In this document: piece by piece, positions 18,188-25,000 of the stretch
Layout of the letters: every line of letters starts with the position of its first letter
How positions within the stretch are numbered: the stretch's first letter is position 1
Assembly (NCBI GenBank): GCA_009760855.2
Contig: WPIO01000166.1
Coordinates: 187,501 to 212,500 of the forward strand
Source: Cristatella mucedo
Lineage: Eukaryota > Bryozoa > Phylactolaemata > Cristatellidae
Length of the DNA: 25,000 nucleotides
Reading direction: 5' to 3'
The notes under the pieces: model-generated
Told to the model about the DNA's origin: nothing
What the model saw: the letters and a program-made list of their open reading frames with translations, nothing else
Database searches by the model: none
Program-made: the position numbers and the translations under genes

Positions 18188-18655
18188 AGGTAGTGCTGGG
18201 AATGGGGCACCAAGGTGGACTGTGAGCTCAGAGCGAGGCTACATAAAACTAGTCGCAGCTCAATCCTTTACAGTGTCGAGAGCGTATCATTTCCTCACAC
18301 GCCTTGATCCATCTCCTTCTGGAGCCTGTTCAATTAATTTCCCACTTTGATTTAATCAATTCCTCTCGTACAGTAGCTGGCACAAACCCGCAAATCTGGA
18401 TCACATAGTGTAACTGTTATAGAAGTACTTTGGTCCTCCCCCAATCCCCCATCGCCCAGCCTGTGGCTGCTTTTTCCATGCCGGCTGATCCAGCCCATCC
18501 TTGGTAACCATGCAGCCTGAGCAGTCCAAGTTTTATCTGTCTTGAGCCCAGTACTTTCGGCTTGATTAAGGTTGCTTAACCAAAGCCGAGACTAAGAAGC
18601 ACCTGGATGAGATCAAAAGCTTATCAAAAGCCTGGACGGTCTAGGGATAAGGTAG
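18188..18655. other. Unassigned
   Basis: Ordinary composition, no gene or repeat recognised. Confidence 0.3.
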
Positions 18656-18677
18656 AGCAGAGAGAAAGGAGAGAGAG

Positions 18678-18762
<85 letters not shown>

Positions 18763-18782
18763 TAGAAAGAGGGGGAGTGCAT

Positions 18783-18834
<52 letters not shown>

Positions 18835-18859
18835 CAGACACAGAGACAGAGACAGAGAC

Positions 18860-18927
<68 letters not shown>
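18656..18927. repeat. Long (GA)n tract with GATA and GACA interruptions
   Basis: About 270 bp in three blocks: GA to 18757, a non-repeat break with GATAGATAGAAAG and GTGCATCG (to about 18786), GA to 18826, a (CAGAGA)n or GACA-type block at 18827-18867, then GA to 18926. The variant blocks in the middle show separate expansion events. Confidence 0.95.
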
Positions 18928-18932
<5 letters not shown>

Positions 18933-19469
18933 CATAAACACGCCGAACTGCTGTGCATCTCGTAATCTTTGTCGCCAGGTAGCCCACACTGCAATTCTTC
19001 TATTTCTGATTTCAGTCTATCTTGGTTAACCAGATCATTCGAAGTCCTCGGCAACGACTCTCACTTGCATAGCTTAGCTGCCAACTCGCTAGCACATTAA
19101 AAGGAACACCTTGCTCGAGTCCTGAACAACTGTTCTTTAGAGCTTCTCCTTGGGAGCCGGCTGCCGGCTTGTGCTAGCTACAATCAGGCAGAATCGCAGA
19201 GCAGCAGCAGGTTGCATGACTGATGGTGGGAAGCTCTCCTAGAGTGAATGGGCAAACAGGAGGCAGTGCCCATCCATTTGCATCCCGGGGGCCAGGCTCT
19301 GCCGGTTCAGCAATTCGAACTGCTCATGAGCCAAGCATCGGCGGCTGGACACAGGCGCTGCGGCGCCAACGGCACAGCCAACTCAGGCAGCTCAGTGGAG
19401 GCATCTGCTCCTGCTAGTAGCTCGTGGCCACCACCATGTAGCTGCTATTTACCATCGCCAGACCGCTGC
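18928..19469. other. Unassigned
   Basis: No recognised gene. A 136-codon frame starts at 19248 and its first 75 codons are non-repetitive, but the rest is the GA microsatellite. An acceptor-like CTCTCCTAG lies at about 19235-19243. I do not recognise the peptide and would not call an exon. Confidence 0.25.
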
Positions 19470-19472
19470 TCA

Positions 19473-19561
<89 letters not shown>

Positions 19562-19612
19562 AGAAAGACAGACAGAGTCAGGGGCAGAGACAGAGACCGA
19601 GAAGATAAACAT

Positions 19613-19646
<34 letters not shown>
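19470..19646. repeat. (GA)n tracts with GACAGA-type interlude
   Basis: Pure GA to about 19559, then about 55 bp of AGACAGACAGAG-like variants, then GA again at 19615-19646. Confidence 0.95.
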
Positions 19647-19647
<1 letters not shown>

Positions 19648-20183
19648 ACCAAGTGTAACTAGCATTTCTTGTCCGTTGCAGGATTCTCTTACGAAAAAAC
19701 CAAAGTTCTTGCGAACATCAAGCACGGAAACCGATGCAGATGAGACTTGCTTCAAGCTTATCTTTTTGTCATTTGACCATAGCGCGTAATAAATTTCATG
19801 CCTATGAACAAATAATGCTTATCGCTTCAGGCTAGGTCTGCCACGGCGGCTTCGTTAGATATGCCGCGGCTAGTAACCTGCACATTAGTTACGATCGTGC
19901 CTACCTTTTACCGCTTTGTTATCGCAGCCCCAATGCATTCCTAGATGCTATTGCTGTTGCTAAGATCCGTGAATTATGTATAAACAAAAGAAAAGCACCG
20001 CCGGGCCGATGGGGGGGCAGGTCAGCAAGCTGAGACACTGCTCGTTTGGCCGAGCTACAAGCTAAGTACCTGTTAGTTTGGTATTCCTTTTATTATTTGG
20101 TATTTTGGCATTTTGTCTCGAACCGCTCAGCACGTTCTTCCTCAAGCTGTGTACTGTGAATCTAGCTAACTTAGCATAGTGGT

Positions 20184-20800
20184 CATCGGGCCTGCTATAA
20201 CTACAGCTGCCCAAATTAACGCTTGTCTTTGTAATCCTAGCTCAGTGTGCAATGAACCCCTATCAATAACTGATTGCATTTCAGCAAAAGGCCTTGATAT
20301 CCTCACATTTTCTGAAGCTTGGCTAAAATCGGTAAACTGCTCGACAATTGAAGACGCAGCCCCGACCTTCACCTTTCCTTCTTTCACACCTCTAGACAAA
20401 TCAAAACTGGTGGTGGAGTCGCTATTATCACACACTCGGATTCCAATTTCAAGCCATTTGTAGTACCCTTGAAGCAGGCTTTCGAATCTATTTCTGTCTC
20501 AATTTCACCCACGAACAAGCTGCCGATGGTGGCAGTTGTTTATTGCCCACCACGTACCAAGTCCTCCTTTATCTCAGATTTCTCCAATCTCATTTCGATT
20601 GTGTGGGCAAGAAATCAATATTTCCTCATTATGGTTAATTTCAGTGTTCATTTTGATAGCTTATCTGAGGCCTTCGGCATGAAATTTCGTGCACTTACTT
20701 ACTCATTGTCTCTTGTGGCTCAGGTGCATGGCCCTACTCACATTAAGGGTCACACACTCGGCCAAATGCTCACCTATAACTGCATGCTGTCATCGCCAAG
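20184..20800 (+). pseudogene. LINE APE-type endonuclease domain, broken
   Basis: Reads INACLCNPSSVCNEP, then KGLDILTFSEAWL (the conserved DIL-x-x-(T/S)E-x-WL segment with the catalytic Glu), a frameshift near 20400, then MVAVVYCPP and, near 20630, FLIMVNFSVHFDS where active family members have GDFN; here the Gly-Asp is replaced, so activity is lost. Next come VHGPTHIKGHTLGQMLT and the SINE insertion. The final SDH motif of the domain is found after the SINE (LSDHMQIPF near 20976). Function in active relatives is nicking the target DNA to prime reverse transcription. Confidence 0.85.
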
Positions 20801-20951
20801 TATAAATATAAATATAATTCATTTATATAGCGCCCCAAGAGAACTCAATCTCTATTCAGGCGCTTCACATATGCCTCGGGGCTCGAGCTCACGACCTAAG
20901 TCAGACCTTGGTCGGGGCGAGCACCTTAACCGCTAGACCAAACCAGCTCGG
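20801..20951 (-). mobile_element. tRNA-derived SINE (family 1) inside LINE endonuclease
   Basis: On the minus strand: GAGCTGGTTTGGTCTAGCGG begins near 20948, box A TGGTCTAGCGGTTAAGG is near 20941-20925, and box B GAGCTCGAGCCCC lies near 20889-20877. Then come GGCATATGTGAAGCGCCTG, the stem AGAGATTGAGTTCTCT and an AT-rich end (TTATATTTATATTTATA). The endonuclease homology stops at its left edge and resumes at its right edge. This shows it inserted into the LINE. Its outer tail stem GCGCC/GGCGC is intact. I could not find a clear target-site duplication. Confidence 0.88.
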
Positions 20952-22300
20952 CTTGTATTACCAAACTCTGCTTATCTGACCACATGCAGATCCCATTCAG
21001 TCTACGATGTTTGCCCTCCTCCTCCTCCACCTCATCTATACTCACACGTGAATCGCAAAACCTCAAGACCCTTGACATCGATGCTGTCCGTGCAAGAATA
21101 TTTGTTTCGCCTCTGCTGCTCAGTCCCCCTTCCAACTTGTTATGATTGGTAGATTGCTATAATACGACACTAGCTGACATGCTCGACGAGTTTGCACCTC
21201 TGACTAAAGCACTGTGCGCCCTCGCCCAGACAAGCTTTGGTTTACTGCACACATTAAATTAGCTAAGTCTACTACGGGCAAGTTTGAAAAAGCATACAAA
21301 AGATCAGGACTGACTGCCCATTGTCGGGCATACGAGGACTACTGTAGATCGTACCAATCGATCCAACAAAAAAGGTCAAGTCTAGCATCTATAAAAACAT
21401 TGCTGAATCACATATGCACAATCCAAAAATGCTGATGTCAACGATAAATCATCTTCTTAAGCACTCCCATGTTAGCACCTAACCTAGTGATCCTTGTGAT
21501 GATCTAACTGATAGCTTCTCTCGATTCTGTGTCAACAAGATTAGGGAGTTCATCCCTAAGATGGCAGCGTCCTCCGGGAACTGTGTCCCTCAATTCCATG
21601 CGCCACCTGAATGTCTGCATTCAATGAGGTAACTAGAGACCTCGTCCTGAAGTTCATATCCCAATCATAGAAGACAACTAGTCCGCTGGACCATATTCTC
21701 ACTGCCCTGCCTATACGATGCATTGATCTGCTGCTGCCGTGCATAACCAACATCATAAATATGTCATTGGCCTCACCTCATGTCCCAGCAACTTCAAAAA
21801 GGTTGCAGTCACACCATTGCTCAAGATAACAACACTAGACCAAGAGAACTTGAGCAACTTCCGCCCAGTCCCCCTTCTACATTGCTATCAAAGACACTGG
21901 AGCAAGTCATGGCAGACCAGCTGAACTCATATTTTGAAACTTCAAGCCTTGTAGTAAGTTCCAGTCTGGTTCAGAGCTAATCACATCACAGAGTCGGCAT
22001 AGCTTCGGGTGTGTAATGACCTACTTAGGAATGCAAGCTTTCGTAGTCTCTCTGCTTGTTTTGCTCGATCTTTCAGCACCTTCTGATACTATAGGTCACC
22101 AAGTCCGTCTTGAGCACCTCTGATCTCACCTGGGAATTACTGGCACTGCATTGCAATGGTTCAGGTCCTCTCTCAGTGGGAGGCTCCAGAGTATTGATGT
22201 GAATGGACAAAGATCATCAGAGGAATCTCTGAAATATGGGGTACCTCAGGACTCTGTGCTTGGTGCCATTTTTTTCACGGTTTTTACTCTCCCTCTCGCA
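20952..22300 (+). pseudogene. LINE endonuclease end, linker and 5' half of reverse transcriptase
   Basis: After the SINE the frame shows the SDH endonuclease terminus, then YNTTLADMLDEFAPLTK (about 21160-21206), RPDKLWFTAHIKLAK and YKRSGLTAHCRAYEDYCRSY (linker region typical of CR1/L2 ORF2). Near 21787-21920 comes NFKKVAVTPLLK followed by a mutated NFRPV region. Reverse transcriptase motif A is readable as LLDLSAPSDTIGH near 22058-22096 (the first Asp is kept, the second is mutated). GVPQDSVLG near 22238-22264 is a mutated GVPQGSVLG. Homology then runs to a Leu-Pro-Leu-Ala segment ending at 22300, exactly where the hAT element starts. Several frameshifts and stops lie in between. Confidence 0.82.
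22293..22300. repeat. hAT target-site duplication, left copy
   Basis: CTCTCGCA; the right copy CTCTAGCC at 23591-23598 matches at 6 of 8 positions. Eight bases is the standard hAT duplication length. Confidence 0.6.
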
Positions 22301-22302
22301 CG

Positions 22303-23170
22303 GTGGTTCTCAAACTGAGAAAAGTTATTAAGGCCGATGGAATAGAATATCACTTTTATGCTGACGATGCTCAGCTGTATTTGTCATTCAAACCGTCGGA
22401 ACCTGCTGCAGCAACTGAGAAACTGAATGCTTGCCTTACCGACATTCGATCCTGGATGTCGGAAAACTTCTTGAAACTAGATGGCAACAAAACCGAACTG
22501 CTGCTCATAGGACACGCTAAGCATGTGGCTAGATTAAAAGGCTTTGCTCTTCTAATAGGCGATGCTGTTGTGCGATCATCACCACGTGCTTGAAATTTAG
22601 GTGTCGTTTTTAACAGCTGCTTAGATTTTAAAAGCTTCATTCAGAAGACTGCTTGTACAGCTAGCCATCACGTCCGATCCCTATCCAAGATTAGGAGCTG
22701 TCTCCCTCAGTGGCTTGCAAAAAATGTAACTAGCTCCTTGGTTCTGTCTCGGCTTGATTATTGTAATTCCCTTTTGGCTGGGCTGCCAAAGAAAGCAGCT
22801 AGGCCACTGCAGCTGACTGCGAATATGGCTGCAAGGTTAGTTTTCAAGTCCCCGAGGTTTGAGCACGTGTCTCCTTGGCTAAAAGAGCTAGGATGGATGC
22901 CGGTTGATCAACGGATACAGAGCAAAGTTTTTACACTGACCCACAAGGCCAAGGCCACGGATTGGCTCCGTCGTACCTAGCTGAACTGCTGCATCAGTTT
23001 CAGCCTCTTCGAGCCCTCAGGTCCTGTGTGGGCAATACATTAGCTGTTCCATTCCTCCGTTTAAAGACCGTTGGCAACAGAAGCTTTAGCTCTGCAGGTC
23101 CTAGACTGTGGAACTCGCTTCCACAATTCTTACGCAACGACAACTACTCTTCCGCTGCCGACTATGGCTC
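22303..23170 (+). pseudogene. LINE family B reverse transcriptase palm and C-terminus
   Basis: Reads YHFYADDAQLYLSF with the catalytic YADD at 22357-22368, then WMSENFLKLDGNKTELLLIG, a stop at 22591 in place of an expected residue before NLGVVF, SRLDYCNSLLAGLP near 22745-22785, NMAARLVF, LGWMPVDQRIQSKVFTLTHKA near 22890-22950, a frameshift, then APSYLAELL and RSFSSAGPRLWNSLPQFLR near 23075-23136. The motif order is that of CR1/L2-like ORF2. At least one stop and one frameshift make it inactive, and it lacks the endonuclease. The first residues (VLKLRK) come from the hAT end and are not LINE sequence. Confidence 0.85.
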
Positions 23171-23391
23171 ATCTTTTTCAGCAGTCCTGAGCTGCTACTT
23201 CTATGCTACTCACTACCCCAACTGCTCTCCCGACTCTGCTATGCTTCCCACTTTCTCTTTGTTGAGTGAGACGAAGTCTGTTAGCTACCGAATGCGTATC
23301 AAAAGCAGCTTAGGCTGTGAGTGCGCTATACAAAACTCTCCTGCGTAACACCCACACAGTCTTTATGACTTTGTGGAGTTACAAGAATGGG
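22324..23391 (+). mobile_element. 5'-truncated LINE, family B copy B1, inside the hAT element
   Basis: Starts in the reverse transcriptase just before the catalytic YADD box and runs to a tail (GAGTGCGCTATACAAAACTC near 23316-23336) that differs from the family A tail. About 55 bp of unassigned sequence follow before the putative right duplication. A possible target-site duplication GAGAAAA lies at 22317-22323 and 23392-23398. The protein part is more intact than in LINE A3. Confidence 0.72.
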
Positions 23392-23590
23392 GAGAAAATG
23401 AGAAGATGGAGATACCTTACATTAATGCTGCGACCCTTTAATACAGTTCCTCGTGTTGTGGCAACCCCTAACCATAAAATTATTCTGTGCGAAATGTGGA
23501 AATGCTGTGTTTTTTATGGTCTTAGACGACCCCTGTGAAAGGGTCGTTCAACCCCTAAAGGGGTCGTGACCCACAGGTTGAGAACCACTG

Positions 23591-23598
23591 CTCTAGCC
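23591..23598. repeat. hAT target-site duplication, right copy
   Basis: CTCTAGCC directly after the right terminal inverted repeat. It is in LINE reading frame (Leu-Ala) and repeats the codons that end at 22300. Confidence 0.6.
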
Positions 23599-24450
23599 GA
23601 TGTGATTGCCAGGCACAATCTAGGCTTTCACTTCTACTGAGATGACACTCGTTTTTTTTATTTTTTGATCTCTCCCAGTCCTCCAGAATATCGAATTGTC
23701 TCAACTCACATGGATGGCAGCAAACTTCCTTACATTGAATGGTGATAAAACCAACTTCCTAGTTGTGTGCAAACCAAGTGTGATTCAGAAATTGGAAAGA
23801 TTAAAGCTAAAAATCGGCTCTGCCAGTATATCTCCTGTTAAATATACACGAAATCTAGGTGCCCTGTTCCAAAGCCACCTTTCATTAGACGAACACATCA
23901 GCTCCACAGTTAAGTGTGCCTACTTTCAGCAACACAACACTGCCAAAATTAGGGCTTGTTTAGACTGGGATACCACATCTAAATTGGTCCATGTATCTGT
24001 GACAACCCGTCTTGACTTCTGTAAGTCACTGCTTGCTGGTCTGCCGGCCTATGCACTCATGCACTAACAGCTGATGCAACACTCTGCAGCTCGGCTTGTC
24101 TATCACGAGTGTCGTAGTTATCACATTACACCACCTCTCGCCGACCTGCACTGGCTTCTATTCAAGCAATGCATCGACTTCAAGGTTTTGTCACTCACTT
24201 TTAGATGCATTCACTATTTGGCTCCAGCCTACCTATCAGATCTACTCCTCCAGGCCAAGCATCGTACCGCCGGCTTTTCGGAATCTAATCGTTTACCTAT
24301 ACCTCCTACAAACCTCAAATCCTTTTGAGACTGCGCCTTAAGTTCGTATGCTCCCAAAGCCTGGAACTTGCTCCAGACTTGCGTCACGACATCTCCCGAC
24401 TTGACCACATTTAAAAAGAAACTAAAAACGTGTCCATTTATCGCAGCATT
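23599..24450 (+). pseudogene. LINE A3 reverse transcriptase 3' half and C-terminus
   Basis: Resumes right after the hAT duplication with DVIARHNLGFHFY and a TGA in place of the Ala of the YADD box (near 23638), followed by DDT. Then NFLTLNGDKTNFLVV, ISSTVKCAYFQQHN, TRLDFCKSLLAGLP (23999-24050), a TAA at 24065, AARLVYHECRSYHITPPLAD and APAYLSDLL near 24220-24250, a one-codon deletion against A1, a TGA near 24325, and LTTFKKKLK near 24400-24430. Alignment with A1 (3148-3801) is continuous. It is clearly more decayed than A1. Confidence 0.87.
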
Positions 24451-24622
24451 CGGTGGGTTCCCGTGATTCGTTTTATGTGTGCTTATGCGTGCTGACACTG
24501 TGCATGCTGCCACTAACGATACTTGCATGCTGACCCTGTGCATGCGATTAGCCATATTATTCATGTTGCTCATCGAGCACGATACAACTAACCATTCAAT
24601 CGTGCTTCCTTTGGAGCAAAGG

Positions 24623-24690
24623 TAAAGCACCTAGAAAAAGATTGAGCTCTTTGAAGGTGCTTTATCAGGTGTATTATTATTATCATCAAT
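24623..24690 (+). ncRNA. LINE A3 tail stem-loop and ATT-rich end
   Basis: Outer arms TAAAGCACC (24623-24631) and GGTGCTTTA (24656-24664) pair perfectly, as do the inner AAAGA and TCTTT. Relative to copies A1 and A2 both stems carry paired base changes. A degenerate ATT run follows. This is an element-internal RNA structure, presumably the recognition site for the LINE reverse transcriptase, not an independent gene. Confidence 0.6.
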
Positions 24691-24714
24691 AATAATAGTA
24701 TTATTGTTATAGAA

Positions 24715-24716
<2 letters not shown>

Positions 24717-24768
<52 letters not shown>
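24717..24768. repeat. (AG)n microsatellite
   Basis: About 50 bp of AG just downstream of the A3 3' end, mirroring the GA run after A1 at 4030. Confidence 0.95.
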
Positions 24769-24770
<2 letters not shown>

Positions 24771-25000
24771 AGAAAGCCACCTGAGAGCTGACTGCCGGCC
24801 TGACCGAGTTGTGGCGCGGCACTGGCCCACTACGGCTGCCACAGTTTGCAGCCATTTAAAGTGGTACAAAAGCCCACAATGCCTCGAGCGTGATCTGCTC
24901 CATCGCCCGCGCAGCCTTTTCTTGCTAGCCAGCTAGGAGCTGCCGACGTCATCGGCACAACAGCGTCCCAGCCGTGCTAGTCGTGCCAGCAGCCCAGCTT
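24769..25000. other. Unassigned end of window
   Basis: GC-richer sequence with CpG sites near 24900 and no recognised feature. Confidence 0.3.

Larger units (their letters stand above)
22301..23590. mobile_element. Nonautonomous hAT element (URR1/SPIN-like), split by a LINE
   Basis: The right end reads, on the minus strand, CAGTGGTTCTCAACCTGTGG from 23590 inward, and the left end reads CGGTGGTTCTCAAACT at 22301-22316. Together they make terminal inverted repeats of the hAT type. Internal sequence at 23410-23590 includes GCTGCGACCCTTTAATACAG, GTTGTGG and CCATAAAATTATT, then TTTTTATGGTCTTAGACGAC and two small GACCCCT/AGGGGTC-type hairpins. From memory this closely follows the rodent URR1 and the SPIN family of hAT elements. 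Without the LINE insert the element would be about 220-240 bp, too short to encode transposase. The internal limits next to the LINE are uncertain. Confidence 0.75.
19860..24672 (+). mobile_element. Near full-length dead CR1/L2-like LINE (A3), interrupted by other elements
   Basis: Parts in order: an ORF2 N-terminal approach (about 19905-20070, including KIRELC and RKAPPGRWGGR, the basic PRG-GG region seen before the endonuclease); an APE-type endonuclease (20184-21000); a linker (21150-21400); the reverse transcriptase (21640-22300 and from 23599); the C-terminal region; 3' UTR and tail ending near 24672. Insertions are a reverse SINE (20801-20951) and a hAT element (22301-23590) carrying another LINE. 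Without these, about 3.4 kb remains, close to one CR1/L2 ORF2 plus UTR. Many stops and frameshifts make it inactive. The 3' half is family A by its UTR and tail. The 5' half is linked to it by reading register across the hAT insertion site. The 5' border is approximate. Confidence 0.8.

Noticed and set aside
19248-19470. Non-repetitive start of a frame before the GA tract, with an acceptor-like site
   Set aside because: Only about 75 codons, no recognised motif, and it runs directly into a microsatellite with no donor site.
22301-22320. Reading the hAT left end as LINE coding sequence
   Set aside because: It is open in frame with LINE B, but adds residues absent from family members and matches the right terminal inverted repeat, so it is better explained as transposon end.

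Overview
The window looks like gene-poor, repeat-dense DNA from an animal, most likely an invertebrate. Three things suggest this: degraded non-LTR retrotransposons of the CR1/L2-like type, tRNA-derived SINEs that share a 3' tail with those LINEs, and one intron-flanked exon of a Sec14 (CRAL-TRIO) domain of the kind found in animal Rho-GEF proteins. I cannot name the phylum or species. Long dinucleotide microsatellites (CT/GA, CA/TG, TA) occur roughly once per kilobase. They create most of the long open frames, which read only as Ser-Leu, Arg-Glu, Thr-His or Tyr-Ile repeats and are not genes.

Layout. 1-3085: microsatellites, a 540-bp polypyrimidine block and a tRNA-derived repeat. 3086-5113: two 5'-truncated copies of one LINE family (family A here). 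5114-8226: mostly unassigned, with one possible coding segment at 5653-5877 and two reverse LINE/SINE tails. 8227-8972: the one convincing host exon (8829-8946, minus strand) and flanking intron. 9259-10520: SINE and LINE remnants (second family, B). 10590-14028: G-rich tandem repeats, a SINE, long CT and TA tracts and a CAGGGGAGGG minisatellite. 14230-16935: a third LINE fragment (C), three tRNA-derived or tail elements and several fold-back structures. 17030-17960: a GC-rich segment with a perfect 25-bp hairpin and an 18-bp CRE/E-box palindrome, possibly regulatory. 18061-19646: a 20-bp minisatellite and long GA tracts. 19860-24672: a nearly full-length but dead family-A-type LINE, interrupted first by a reverse SINE and then by a hAT-type DNA transposon that itself carries a truncated family B LINE.

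How the parts relate. The SINE 3' tail (about 45 bp) matches the 3' ends of the LINEs, especially fragment C, so the SINEs probably used LINE reverse transcriptase. The tail can form a two-part stem-loop, and the three family A copies show paired compensatory changes in it. The nested locus gives a relative order of insertion: LINE A first, then hAT, then LINE B. The SINE is also later than LINE A. The hAT sequence resembles, from memory, the URR1/SPIN-type elements known for horizontal transfer among animals. No rRNA, standalone tRNA, CRISPR or LTR retroelement was seen. Nothing here amounts to a new multi-gene system; the most informative features are the nested transposons, the tail covariation and the Sec14 exon.
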